This document shows positions 49,401 through 63,920 of a DNA stretch of 64,000 nt, in pieces. A model generated the notes under the pieces. It searched no databases and was not told the origin of the DNA. It saw only the letters and a list, made by a program, of their open reading frames with translations. Positions within the stretch are counted from its first letter, which is position 1, and each line of letters begins with the position of its first letter. Made by a program: the position numbers and the translations under genes. The stretch is from Epiperipatus broadwayi. Its lineage: Eukaryota > Onychophora > Udeonychophora > Euonychophora > Peripatidae. The DNA lies in contig JAQFVV010013075.1 of assembly GCA_028023455.1 (NCBI GenBank), positions 215,255 to 279,254 of the forward strand, written 5' to 3'.

Positions 49401-51300
49401 AAGCTGAAGAAATAGCTTTAACATCGTCCCTGTACTAGAGGATATTAGGCAGATAAATGTCCTACCTCTTCGCACTGTACCATGATTTTGAGATATGTTA
49501 AGAATAATACTCTAGCTTTCTTCCTTAATCCTATGCATCTGTTTTTTGCTATCTTTATTTCATGTAACTGCATCGTTTAGTAAGATATTTTAAAAGAAAT
49601 GATAAATAATTTAGAACTAAGGTTGTGCTATCGTTTTTTGGATAAGATTAGTTTATTTGCTTATAAGGAGCAGAATATTGTAACTTAAATTTGAAGATCC
49701 AAAGTATCCTAGGGAAAGAAAGGAATCATAAAATATATTTTGAATTTATTTCGGAAATGAAATATAAAATTTTTTAAAATAAAGTATCTAAACAAAGATA
49801 TTTTTAAAAGTGATAATAATTTTAAATGCTTTAGTGTTATTTTTTTTTTTTTGAGAGAAAAATAAGTATTGTATATTTTTTTTTAAAATACAATAGTACA
49901 AAGTAAATTATGTAAACAATATGCATAGTATATTTTTGTTTATTGATTAACAGACATGTATTGATGATTACACTTATATCATACTAAAGTAGGGCTTAAA
50001 GAAGAATATATTATGATTAGTAAACATTGTGTGATAAATATTAGAATCTAGTACTGAATTTTGGATAATAGTTTGTGTAACATCTTTGACTTTGCAAGAT
50101 GAATTTTTTTTTAATATTTTGAGAAATCCATACTCATTATAAAATTTTGTTTTCTATGGAATGTTTCTAAGTATGAATTTTTAAAATAGGATAGTTTAAT
50201 AATATTAGAGATAAAATGCTGTTGTTAATAAAGTAGATAAATTTATTTGTAATAAGTTAACCATAAGGAGAAACCAAATAGTAACATTTTTTTTAAATTT
50301 TGTCCTAAATCTACATAAAATATAATTGAAATATAAATTATTTTTTTATAACCAGGTAGATCAAACTGTAAAATAAAAAGGGTTAAGGATATCCACTGTA
50401 AATAATGTAAATAAATTGTTTAGTTATTTATTGTTAGTAATAAACTTTGTTAAATTTTGTTATTTTAAAAAATTTTGTGTCAGAGTTGTTTATTTCTCCA
50501 CATCGCTGCATGAAAACATGATATATGCATAATAACTGAAACAAATATATAATTTTGCTCAAAAGATAAATAAAGAATTATTTTAAGAATTTCGAATGTT
50601 TTATTAGTATTCATTATAATTAAATAATCATAATCTTACATTATTTATTGGTCATAAATCAGTTATCACAATATTATGTTAAATTATATGCTATCGGTTG
50701 CGACACATATTTTGTTTGTCAGATTATTAAAATGCTACCACGTATTTATTATATTATTACATGAAGAATATTATTATTGTTATTTATTATTATTAGTTTA
50801 AGTGTAGTAGATTATGACATAAAATCCCTTCTCATATTTTATTACCGTGTTTTAAATTAACTTAGAATAAACTTTATGAACCTGAGATTACTTTATTGAG
50901 CTAGATTATTATTAAATAGAAGATTAAGATTTAATTATTAGTTTAATTTTAGTGAGTAGAAGTTATTAAAGTCGTAAGAATACTATGAGTTTGTTATTTG
51001 AAATAGTAATAAAAGGGGGGATAGTGTTCTTATGCCATTGAGGTAGTATCCTGTAGGATATTGGCTCAATGTAATCTATCTTGTCACCTGTATTTTCACT
51101 TCAAGTCTCATGAAAATATTAAATATTTATTTAATTCATTTTTTATAAATTGAACCTTATTCATATTTTAAATTTGAGCTAGTGAAATATTTTAATTTTA
51201 GTACTGAATATTTTACTTATTAATTATTAACTGAGATAGAACCTGTTTTATTTTATACCATATATTATCCGGAAGTGAAGATGCATAATTACAGGTTAGA
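46405..51300. other. 4.9 kb of AT-rich DNA bounded by (TA)n junctions
   Basis: It begins with TGTGCCC directly after (TA)n (46405) and runs to a (TA)n at 51297-51317. No domain, RNA gene or long frame is seen. AAAAATGTATTGAAAC occurs twice (about 47420 and 47836). A purine run AAAAGGGGGGATAG at about 51007 is followed by TGTTCTTATGCC. It may be an unidentified long element, but I cannot define its ends. Confidence 0.4.
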
Positions 51301-51317
51301 ATATATATATATATATA

Positions 51318-54300
51318 GTGGCATTCTGGTTTGGCACCAGAAATATTATTTGTAATTGTATGGTATTATATCAGTAACATCTGATATTATATTATTTAAA
51401 AAAATGAAATAACGTGAAATTTAAAAAAAAATTATTTATGATTTAAAACTATGATTAGAAGTACTTATAGGTGCAATTTAAAATTTATTAGATGTTTAGT
51501 GGCTTACTTTAGGGTACAATTAATGATAGGATAGGGGGTGGCTTGTTATAAACATAGTCAATTCAGTTTGAGTTGGTGCTAATTTGTTTGTTTGTTCACA
51601 TATAAATAGTTAGACTTGTTTTGGTAGTTCTCTAGTTCATTTGCTTTACATATTTTAATTTATAGTATAAACAGTGAAGTATGTTTCACTCATCATCATT
51701 AAAATAGTCATTTAGTCATATCAGTTTAGGGTCTATAGTGCATTATTAGTAAATATTCATGTATGTCAATATCATTATTCAACTTCATTTTTCATTCATA
51801 TGCTTCATTAAATCATCAAATATCACATCTCATAATCAAATATTTAATTTCATAAATAATAGTGTTGACAACCAGCTTAACTACATTTTAAGTGAATTAA
51901 TTGAGCATTGGACTAATGAACTATTAAACAATAATTATACTAGAAAATATTTTATTTATTAAAGCAATTGTTATTAGTTTTTATTCTGTTGTTTTAAAAA
52001 TACAGAATATTTAATTCTTAATTCAATTTAATATTAATATTTTTTTATTTATTTAAAAGACAGGATATTTTTTCCCAATTTTTTTTTCTCAAGACAACGT
52101 TTCTTGCATAAATTAAATCTTGATCTTTGTCTAGTGATCTTTGAACTTTCAGATATCTTGTACTATTGGAAAAGAAAAAGTGTGAGGTAATATTTTAAAA
52201 ATCTATAAAAAGGGATACTTATAATTCTAGAGGGACTTCAACAGACTTCAGCAACTTCTCCAACAACTAACTACTACTACAAACTGTTAAAAGATCTTCC
52301 AATTCTGTTTCATTTTTAAATTAACAAAGTTTGATAGTATAATATTTTTCTTACCAAAGTTCAAGCTGAAAGTAAAATATATTATTCGTTCGCAGACATG
52401 TGTACTTAAACCACACTAAGAGATAAATTGGTCTTATCCTTGGCTGACTATTTAGATTCTCCAACCGTTATCTAAAATGCATGTAAGTGTCTATACTATA
52501 TTATTTAAGTTTAAATTGCCACTATTAAAAGTAAAAATGGGAATGTATAATAGTATTGTAATTTTGCTTCATTCAAACTTTAAACCGAATGGGAAAGAAG
52601 AAAGAAGAATGTTTGTTTATTTTTCAAAATTATTTTTTTAAGTTTTAATTACAGTATTAATGGAATAATTGCAGCATGGGTATATTGTTACTATGTCGGG
52701 AGGATTGTGAACTTTTGTTATTGAACATTTTCAGAACTTTTTATAAAAACTTTTATGTTAGTTATGAAGGAAGATTTAAAAGGATGCGTCTGAATCATTT
52801 AATTTTATCGTCATTATTATTATAACATTTTCGTAATTATTCCTATTTTTAAATATTTAAAAAATGCAAGACTAAATGTGCAATTGAGTGTACTACTGAT
52901 ATTTACTTGTTTTTCCAAACTAATAGGAGAAATGAATTTATAAAATGGATAAATTATATGACTTTGCTTTATTAAAGGCACTTCTCACTCGCTGTGAAAC
53001 TTTTCTGTCTAAAATATTGTCAGCAAACTCATCTAGACAAATATTATTAGTTAAATAATTACATACCTTTCTGAATGGCTTTAAAAATGTAACAGAAACA
53101 TTTGAATATATATCCTGGGAATGAAATATGAACTTTTATTTTATTTGCGTTGTGAAATTGTCTATTGCTTAATCAACAAAATTCCTCATATATAATGTCA
53201 ACAGCAATTCATTAGCAAACAGCTGAGAACATTGAATTTGCTTTTATAAATTAAAAATAATATTGTTTTGTTTTCCTGCAGGAACATGTTGTTTTGTCAA
53301 TATTTATCCTTGTGTGTTTATTTTCATTATTATTCATTTTGGAGACATGACCAAGAGATGCCATGTATAAACTATAATAAACTTTTATTTTCAACTAAGA
53401 AAGAAGAAAGCAAATAGAACTTTATTTATTATTTATTTAATCGTACTTAATTGATAGATAGTATAAAGGTTGCTTTATAATTTTATTATTATATGTATTA
53501 TTATTATTATTCCAGAACATCTCATTAAAGCCATAATAAGAAAAAAAATTATGCCAGGTAATTTTTTTTTATTAGTTTAATATAAGTTTTGCCATGCATT
53601 AGAGTGTAATATATGTGCATGGTAAGAGACAGATGCATCCATGTGATGTTAATAGAAGTGATAGTTCTTCTTTAGAAGAAACGCATTGTGTAGGTTCTTA
53701 TATTATATCTATGCATTTTCAATAGATTTAAAAAAATAATTATTTTCAATAATTATTTAATCTGAAATATAAAGTTTTATTATGTGTCTAAGCCAAATTT
53801 TTGCTTTAGATGTGTGCTAATGTAAATGCACCATATAAAAAAGTCATTTTGTCTTATATTGCCAACAGAAATTATTGCCCTGTTTCTTAACCATAGTTAA
53901 TATATTTTAAGTTATGAATATTATCAGATATGAAATACTCTTTATTGCTTTTACAATTAATAATTGATATTTTAACAGTAGTTCTTTGCTACTGGGATTT
54001 GAATAGTCTGTGTATTATTATGCTTGTATATGTGTATCCATTATTAAACTTAGCTATAATTATATGTTAATTGCAAATACAAATCATATATAATCAATTG
54101 GTTTTGGAGGAAGAGGATGGTCAATTGTTTGGAAGGATTACAAATTTATTTAAGTTAATTATTGTTCTTTATTATGCTTGAATGGAAAAGTATTTTTGTG
54201 GCTATATGTATTACAGTTAGCAATGTTTTATAATATTTGTGGGATTGAGTAAGCTCTCCCCTTTTGTTATTTGAATATTTAAACATGGGTAGATTACCTA

Positions 54301-56480
54301 GTGTAGTGTATGGGATCAAGTAATATTTTCTTTGCTGTGTATTGAAGTATTTTTGATAGAAGTAGATTAAATCTCCAGTTTTGATATTTGGTATTATGAA
54401 TTAAATGATATGAAGTCAAGTATATTATCTTACTGATCATTTGGTGAAGAGATTTATTCCCACCAGTTTAGTTAATCTCAGAAGTAGACTTGAGAGGAAT
54501 TGTGTTAATATTTATCTGAATTGAATTGTAAAAATCTTTTATCCCCATGTGTTATTGAACGTTTTCTAGCTTATACTATAGCCAAGTGCCAGATAATCTA
54601 TTGATAAAAAAGAAGAATAAAGGCAAAATAGATTTTCTTACAAAACAGCTGTATTGAAGTTAGTGATTAAAGCTTGATGACCATAGCCTTCGTCCGTATT
54701 ATGATCAAATTGTAACTTCATAAGCAAACCGATTAGATTGATTAGAATTATTTATTTATTCTTTGGCACACAGCATAATACAGACTCATGCATAAAGTGT
54801 TAATTTGAAAGATATAGAAAAATACATCAGTAATGTACAACTTTAATTATTATTTTAAAACATTTTATAGTGATCATTTAAGTTTCATATCATTAATTTT
54901 TATCATTCAATCATCATTTGATTAAGTAAGCAAGCAAAGATAAAAGACAGTTAATGAATAGAATTATTTATTTCTATTTTGGAAAAATAAAATCCTAGTT
55001 ATTTAATAGAATATTTTATTTCAATGTTGCAAAGGCAAATATATTTAATTACTGGAATTATTTAGTTCATTTTTACAAGATATAATTTGGTAAGAATATG
55101 TTTAATTAATGGAGCTATTAATTTCATTTTGCAAAACCTATTTTGATATTATTCTTAGGTTTCAAACCCTTTTACTTTAGTTGTAGTTATTGTGCATTTG
55201 AAGTAAAATGCACAACTTTAATTTTACTTTATAGTGTAATTAAAATATTTAATCCATGTTGTTTGTCATAGATTTATTAAGTTAATTAATAACTGAGTGT
55301 TATAAAGCAAAATGTTGAACACAAGATAAATTTTATAGTTGATTACTAGAAGTATAAGGTTATATTTCTTCAGTTGTATATATCAGAAGTAGCTGATAAC
55401 TAAAACCATTTGTTTTACAGTAAATATGTGGAGTTTATTTTGGTTCATTATTTAATAAGAATATAAGGTGTTTCACAAATCTATCAGAATGTTTTGATTC
55501 GGTTATTTTTTATGAAAAGAATGGGTTAAAAAAAAAGAATAAAGGAGACTTTGATGATAAAACTCCTTGATTCTGAGGCTATCAATCTTATGAAGACTTC
55601 TTTTGATATTAAGGGAAGGTGGAATTTGTAGTGAATTATGGGAAGGTTTGTTTGTATATATATATATATATATATTTAGATATATATATTATCACTTGGT
55701 ATATATATATATATATATATATATGTTTTCCTTTAGATTAATTTTCACTTGAGAAGGTCTATTTGTAGTAGATGAAAGCATGGTTGTGTAAGGATTTTGG
55801 TAAAATTTTTAAAATTTAATCTAGTATTGTATTGTTTTATGATTTTGCATATTTATATATATATATAACGAAACTTAAATATATTCCAAACAACGGTAAA
55901 CAATTTATAATACAATATAAATAAAAACTCAATAAAAACTCATAAAGAAATATTTTCGATTATATTCATAATCATTTTCAACTCAGCTTTCAAAATAGAA
56001 TCATCTATTACCAACCAGAAACACATGTCGATTTAAATATCCCACAATTCATTAGTCCTAACATTTGCTGACTGTCTGTTTATTATCGTATTTTTATACC
56101 TACTAATAAAAACTACCTCTTTAATTTTTCTTTTTCCATTATCTCTCTCTTGGCCTAAATTTTTTTTATTTTATTTATATCAAAATTAAACTTAAAATTA
56201 CAATTTCTATCATGATCATAAAAAACAGATTCAGTATATAACTTGACTTCATTACTATTATCATTACATATCTGTACATTTTTCAAAACTCTTTTATATA
56301 ACAATTTATGTTTTTAATTCTTTTATATATATATATAAAATATTTAAAATTATTATTTAAACAAAATATCCAAGATTTTATTAACTAATTTTTGATCTGC
56401 AGATTTAATACATACAAAATGGCAAACCTCAATAATAATAATCGTTTACAAACTTGATTATATTAGCAATACTAATAAAC
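51318..56480. other. AT-rich DNA, no recognised gene
   Basis: No domain-bearing frame is seen. At 51331 TTTGGCACCAGAAA follows the (TA)n within 20 bases and resembles a primer-binding site. Two (TA)n blocks lie at 55657-55722 and one at 55857-55868. This could be intergenic sequence or old element bodies. Confidence 0.4.
55657..55722. repeat. Paired (TA)n tracts
   Basis: Two (TA)n runs are separated by TTTAGATATATATATTATCACTTGG, which may fold on itself. Confidence 0.85.
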
Positions 56481-56481
56481 A

Positions 56482-57437
<956 letters not shown>

Positions 57438-57450
<13 letters not shown>

Positions 57451-57800
57451 ATCATCATCATCATCAACCATTATCAATATACTGCAGAATGAAGGTTTCG
57501 CCAAGTTTAATTCATCTTCTCCAAAATTTAGCTTCTCTCTCCACATCACCTCTAGATGCTTTTTATTTCATTCATCCATCTCAAATGTGGTCTCTTTCTG
57601 GGTTTTTTACAATCTCTTGAAATCCAGTTTAAGATTTCAGTTGTCAATCTATTATCATCATTTCTAGCTATATGTCCAGTCCAACTCCACTTCAATCTTT
57701 TATTTTTTTTCAATGAGGTCTGTAACACCTGTTATTGCATTTTTGTTCTCCCAACATGCATCTCTCCATACTTCTTTATTTTATTTAATGTAACATAATT
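57438..57800 (-). pseudogene. RTE-type LINE, 3' end of ORF2 and (TGATGA)n tail
   Basis: On the minus strand the sequence reads LKWSWTGHIARNDDNR, then ILNWISRDCKKPRKRP and LRWMNEIKS. After a frame shift it continues with EAKFWRR and GETFILQYIDNG, then a stop and a short (TGATGA)n tail. The KWxWxGHIAR...RPxxRW signature is characteristic of the C-terminal tail of RTE-type LINE ORF2, and short tandem repeats end RTE elements. The copy is 5'-truncated at about 57800 and inserted in family-B DNA. The open frame on the plus strand over this stretch is a shadow. Confidence 0.75.
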
Positions 57801-58555
57801 GTATTTTATTTAATTATAATAAATCTCTAAATATGATGATATTGATTTCCTTGAGTCAAACACTATATGAGATGCCAATTATCTACTAATCATTTTTAAA
57901 ATGGTTTTGTTATTTAATTTTTGTTTAGATGATGAATTGAAATCAAAATGTACCCGATTTCTTTCATTATCTAACTGCAAGTATCTAATTAGAGTATTGT
58001 TTGGTTTATAATATTATTTTCATAGTGTTAAATAATAATTTGAGGTATAGAAATGTTAGATCAAGCCATACCATAAGTTAATTCCCTGAGATCTTTAATT
58101 TTAATTTAGATTAGATAATAAATTCATTTAGCCAGATTAGATTATTGAGTAGTTAAAATTTAGTAGTGATAGGTTTAGTTTGAGTTTAGATCCAGTGAAT
58201 TATACATTACAATTTCTAAAATATTATTTTTTTATATTTTAGTTATTAGTTTAATTGTATAATATAGTAGAGGTTGTTCAGTGCATATCGATGATGGGAG
58301 GAGGTGAAATATAGAGTATTATTAGTTAATTTTAGCTGGTAGAATTTTACCAATTTAATTTTGTCTAGTATAGAACTTAATAGATGTTTATTCCTATTAG
58401 TAATAATATTTTCTCCCACATCTAATGTACATTGTACACCTCATACATCTCTGTATCCCTCAACTGAGTTAGTTTTAGGTGAAAGCTTTAATTAAGAGCC
58501 TCATGAATGGATTTAGGTAAAGTTAAATAAATATTTTATTCTATGATCCATAGAA
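57801..58555. other. AT-rich DNA, possible LTR end at its right side
   Basis: There is no coding content. It ends at GATCCATAGAAT followed by TTGGCACCCCCGGG (58556), which resembles an LTR/primer-binding-site junction. No matching second LTR is found here, so this is tentative. Confidence 0.35.
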
Positions 58556-58606
58556 TTGGCACCCCCGGGTAATTGTTAGTGTTGGTGATAGGTGTGAGGG
58601 ATTACA

Positions 58607-58632
58607 ATATATATATATATATATATATATAT
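58607..58632. repeat. (TA)n after GGGATTACA end
   Basis: GGGATTACA (ending 58606) runs directly into (TA)n, the same ACA-to-(TA)n junction as at 12767 and 29504. Confidence 0.9.
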
Positions 58633-59283
58633 TTGGTTATATTTGTTATTTATTAATATATATATATATATATATATATTAATAAATAACAAATTAACCA
58701 AAGGAAATACATATAAAAACAAAAAAAGACTTATAAATCTAATAAATAATATAATATTTCAACCAGAGGACTGGTTTTCATCAGAAAGAAAAAAAAATAC
58801 ACAGTAAAATGGCGATAATCAAAAATTACAGATTTGGTAAAAGATTAAAAATTTAAACAAAACCCCCCTGATTGATCACAAAATCTAACACAAAATATCT
58901 ACCCAATCAATGACAAAATTCAAACAAAAAAAAAAACTACATTCCCTCCTAATCAAGCTTAAATTCTATTTAAATTAAAATAAATATAAAAATAAAAAAT
59001 CCAAAATTAAAAATTAAAATATACATATGTGCATACATAGAAAAATTAGACTATGCTCACATACAAAAAATAGCTGTGCTCACAATAATATTCCTAAAAA
59101 CTAAAATACTTATACATTTTAATCAAAAATTATAGTTAGTGCAAAGTACAATAATTTATAATAACTAATTATTTATCTATAAACCAATTAAACACAGATA
59201 TTAAACATCCATATAACCAATCTTTACATAAAAAACCTCATATAAGAAAATTTTCACATAAAAAACTCACATATAGAAATCAT

Positions 59284-59818
59284 TTAGGAGACCAGGTAAC
59301 CCAGAGATGTAATAGTTCCAGTGTTCAAATTCAATCCATGTGGTTCTAAGGTCTTGAATTTAAAAATAAAAAAACTCTCCTTTTGTTTCCTCTCCCTTGT
59401 AGAAGAAAAACCTTCCTGAAGAATCACTACTTTCAAATCATCAATTGAATGATTCAGTAAGTTAAAATGTTTTGAAACCAGTCTATCTTTATTCTTATGC
59501 AAAATGTCAAATCTATGATTAGTCATTCTGACATGTAAACAATTTCCTGACTCACTTATATACTGGTTTAAGCATCTACTACACTCTATCAAATATATCA
59601 AATTAACACTTTTACATGTAACATAATTAGGAATATACCATTTAAAATTACGATTCTTAGTACTAAAGACCACTTTTGTCACAACAATATGTTTACATGT
59701 AAAACATCTTTTATCCTCACATGGAGAACATCCTTTTTCCTGTACAGAACTACTAATAAAATTTGTTTTGACAAGTATATCTCTAAGTGATCTATGTTTT
59801 CAATATAGAACTTTAGGT
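59284..59818 (-). pseudogene. Penelope-like GIY-YIG endonuclease end, left (longer) copy
   Basis: Minus-strand coding reads PKVLY, stop, KHRSLRDILVKTNF, then the CSPCEDKRC finger, GIY-YIG segment and the shared C-terminus ending in a stop at 59284. Compared with the right copy it keeps LIYLIEC but has lost the Gly of the YIG motif (YIS), and it has a TGA where Arg is usual before KHRSLRD. The nuclease part would nick DNA for target-primed reverse transcription. With a stop and a changed YIG it is dead. Confidence 0.8.
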
Positions 59819-60280
59819 GTACAGGAAAAAGGATGTTCTCCATGTGAGGATAAAAGATGTTTTACATGTAAACATATTGTTGTGGCAAAAGTGGTCTTTA
59901 GTACTAAGAATCGTAATTTTAAATGGTATATTCCTAAATATGTTACATGTAAAAGTGTTAATTTGATATATTTTCCAGAGTGTAGTAGATGCTTAAACCA
60001 GTATATAGGTGAGTCAGCAAATAGTTTACATGTCAGAATGATTAATCATAGATTTGACATTTTGCATAAGAATAAAGATAGACCGGTTTCAAAACATTTT
60101 AACTTACCGAATCATTCAATTGATGATTTGAAAGTAGTGATTATTCAGGAAGGTTTTTCTTCTACAAGGGAGAGGAAACAAAAGGAGAGTTTTTTTATTT
60201 TTAAATTCAAGACCTTAGAACCACATGGATTGAATTTGAACACTGGAACTATTACATCTCTGGGTTACCTGGTCTCCTAA
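59819..60280 (+). pseudogene. Penelope-like GIY-YIG endonuclease domain, right copy (5'-truncated)
   Basis: The open frame covers only the C-terminal nuclease module. It has a Cys-x2-Cys-x4-Cys-x2-Cys finger (CSPCEDKRCFTC, 59834-59869), the NLIY...QYIGES pair that defines GIY-YIG, the Arg in HVRMINHR, then KHFNLPNHS and the catalytic Glu region KESFFIFKFKTLEPHGLN, with a stop at 60278-60280. The ATG at 59768 lies in the inverted neighbour and is not a real start. RT is absent. IEC of the family is PEC here. It is intact over the module but cannot act as a full element. About 8 percent of residues differ from the left copy. Confidence 0.85.
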
Positions 60281-60778
60281 ATGATTTCTATATGTAAGTT
60301 TTTTATGTGAAAATTTTCTTATATGAGGTTTTTTATGTAAAGATTGGTTATATGGATGTTTAATATCTGTGTTTAATTGGTTTATAGATAAATAATTAGT
60401 TATTATAAATTATTGTACTTTGCACTAACTATAATTTTTGATTAAAATGTATAAGTATTTTAGTTTTTAGGAATATTATTGTGAGCACAGCTATTTTTTG
60501 TATGTGAGCATAGTCTAATTTTTCTATGTATGCACATATGTATATTTTAATTTTGGATTTTTTATTTTTATTTTTATATTTATTTTAATTTAAATAGAAT
60601 TTAAGCTTGATTAGGAGGGAATGTAGTTTTTTTTTTTGTTTGAATTTTGTCATTGATTGGGTAGATATTCTGTGTTAGATTTTGTGACCAATCAGGGGGG
60701 TTTTGTTTAAATTTTTAATCTTTTACCAAATCTGTAATTTTTGATTATCGCCATTTTACTGTGTATTTTTTTTTCTTT

Positions 60779-60806
60779 CTGATGAAAACCAGTCCTCTGG
60801 TTGAAA
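60779..60806 (+). ncRNA. Hammerhead-like core in the Penelope 3' region (weak)
   Basis: CTGATGA (60779-60785) and GAAA (60803-60806) enclose AACCAG-TCCT-CTGGTT, a perfect 6-bp helix II with a 4-base loop and one extra A. Position, about 500 bases after the nuclease stop, suits Penelope-like elements. Helices I and III cannot be paired convincingly, so this may be decayed. The left arm has the same core on the minus strand (58794-58767). Confidence 0.4.
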
Positions 60807-60860
60807 TATTATATTATTTACTGGATTTATAAGTCTTTTTTTGTTTATATATATATATAT

Positions 60861-60890
60861 TGTAAGGATTATTTACAATCCTAATAACAT
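60861..60890 (+). repeat. Element end TGTAAGGATT with hairpin next to (TA)n
   Basis: TGTAAGGATT and AATCCTAA can pair around ATTTAC directly after the (TA)n that closes the Penelope palindrome. It is a further TTGT-type junction. Confidence 0.5.
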
Positions 60891-60918
60891 AAATTATTCA
60901 AATGTAACATCAAAACAT

Positions 60919-61770
<852 letters not shown>

Positions 61771-61779
61771 GCTATTGCA

Positions 61780-62711
61780 TTGGAATGTTTTGTGAATCAT
61801 CTAAACCAATTAGTAACAGTGACCCAGAAAATAGTTGAATCTCCTGATATGTAGATAGAATTTACTCCAATGCTTATAAAACAGCTATACAAAATTAAGA
61901 ATGAGCAGAGAGAGAATGATTTTGGGGAACAGGAAGGTAAAAAGACAGATATGGAGAGTGGAGATGAACAGAAGCAAGGCACTCAAGTAAACCCCTCTTG
62001 AAAACCGGCAGTGGTAATAAGTCACACGATGGTGCAAGGGAGTATAAACCAATTCATAAAAATTCATCCATTTGCAGTTAGAATGGGGGAAGCACCAGTC
62101 AAGAGCATCTACATAGCCTAGAAAAATATTTTTATATAAATCCCGATTCAGAAAAGAGTAAGATAATTATAGTGTGTGGCAACCTTACAAACAATGCCCA
62201 GACATGGTGGGATGTGCTTGGTCGACAGCTGGCTACTTTTGAAGAATATAAAAAAGAAGTGAGAGAGGCCTTTTGGTCTGAGGATAGGCAGGAGTTAATG
62301 CACTATCAAATTATACAAGAAAAGTTTAAGGAAGGGTGCAATGATAGCTATTCAAAACTCTTTCATAAACAGGTGGCTAGACTGTTGACATTGGATGCAT
62401 GCAACATGACAGAGAGTCATATACTGCATATTATAAGACACAGTATGCCCATGAGAGTGGAACAGATGATCTTGGGGGCATGGAAAGCATCACTGGGGGA
62501 GATTGCAGAGCTGCTCAATGCCATTGATATGAGCTCATATGACTATGGTGGGCATCATGAAGCAGTAAAAGAGAATGAAAGAGGGTGGAGAATGGGAGCG
62601 GTTATCTTTCCAAAATGGAAAGAAACACCCAAAGAGAAGAGACCACCGGAGAAGCCGAACTTTAGACCAGGAAAAGAAGCAGAGGGACATATTAGGCGTA
62701 ATACTATTTAA
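61780..62711 (+). pseudogene. gag: Ty3-like gag, second subfamily (5' decayed)
   Basis: From about 62030 the frame reads INQFIKIHPF with stops near 62119 and 62136, then is open from 62172. It contains AQTWWDVLG, a YKKEVREAFWSED segment, HYQIIQEKF and a helical stretch ending GEIAELLNAI, the same order as the gag at 18375-19335 but clearly diverged. Near the end KEAEGHIRRN looks like a zinc knuckle that has lost its Cys residues. It is joined directly to a partial LTR, so leader and the gag N-terminus were deleted. The frame ends at 62711; no protease or RT follows. Confidence 0.7.
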
Positions 62712-63828
62712 CTCTATGTGGCAATGGTCATCTTTATTTAAAAATATTCATTTATTTCAATGCTGTCCATGTGTCTGTATGATCAAACCAAGTAAGGGCA
62801 TACCACACACCATGCTTTGGTTTCTTAACCCATGAATAATCCCAGTCCAGATTTTACGAAACCGGACACTGTGTGACCCCAAATCCTGGATATCAATACC
62901 AGGTAGCACATTCCATCAATATGAGTCTTGTTCTAGAAGAACATATACATCTGCAGCCAGGAACATCCACCTCTTTAAGTGATGGGCCTAGAATCATCCT
63001 CATCAATATGCTACTGTCCCCAAATTATTGATAGCACTGCAATTTTTTTTAATAAGTGTAGCCTTTAACCTTCTCATGCGATCACCATCTGTTATTCCAA
63101 ATAATTCAGCATTAACCTGTACACAAGTAGCCCTTATGAAATAAATTATAATTAATTTTGAAGCTTGGAATGATTTAATAATAATTATTTATGTGTGAAC
63201 ATTATATACAGCATAAGTCATTATTGTAAGCTGCCATCACCTTCAAAATCATTTGTAAGAGCCAGTAAATAACTAAATTATAATTTGAGCTATAATCTAT
63301 CTATTGATATTACATCATTATAAACTTATTATATATTTAATCCAATATGATTGTTTTTTGATTCAGAGTTATTTATTAGTCATTAGTTATTCATTAAGAA
63401 TTATTTAAAAGATTGATTATTACCATAAGGAGTTATTACGTTAATTAGGAAAAATGATATGTATCCATGCTTTGTTAACTGAGATCAAATCCAAACTGTG
63501 AGACAGGGCTTGGCATGTGTTTATAAATAATTATGTATCAACATGGAAGAGTGGTACTCACCATTTTGAAGTAGAAAGAGTGAAGGAGAACACTGAGAAA
63601 AAAAGTTTTGCCTGGTCTCTAAACTACATTGTACTGGTTACAGAATAAAATGTTAGGTGCTGACAGTGATGTTAATCAAGTATTAAAGGTTAAAAGCTTA
63701 GGTAGGAGTTTAAACTAGGAATATGGGCCATCCCCATGTTTATTGGTTGAGAGCCCTTCTTGGTTTTTCAGAGTTGTTGGCTGATTATACAATATTGACT
63801 ATTACAAGACATATGTATATAATAAAAC

Positions 63829-63830
<2 letters not shown>
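62712..63830. other. No recognised gene; possible remains of the LTR element
   Basis: The first 300 bases are less AT-rich (for example CATACCACACACCATGC) and could be decayed element sequence. The rest is AT-rich with no supported feature. Confidence 0.45.

Positions 63831-63917
<87 letters not shown>
63831..63917. repeat. Long (AT)n microsatellite
   Basis: About 43 AT units end at an element start. The short plus-strand frame that reads through it is an artefact. Confidence 0.95.

Positions 63918-63920
<3 letters not shown>

Larger units (their letters stand above)
58632..60846. mobile_element. Head-to-head palindrome of two Penelope-like 3' ends
   Basis: The left arm (58632-59818, minus) and right arm (59819-60846, plus) are inverted copies of the same Penelope-like element end. 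Each has the zinc-finger/GIY-YIG coding end, a stop and about 560 bases of 3' region. They meet near GTACAGG with almost no spacer. The left copy reaches further upstream in coding sequence, and its outer end adds a hairpin (TTTGGTTA...AACCAAA around (TA)n at 58631-58700). Both outer sides are (TA)n. Inverted multi-copy structures are known for Penelope-like elements. A later palindromic duplication is the alternative. Confidence 0.85.

Noticed and set aside
51003-51025. Polypurine tract AAAAGGGGGGATAG before TGTTCTTATG as the start of a 3' LTR
   Set aside because: No second copy of the following sequence was found, so an LTR cannot be supported.
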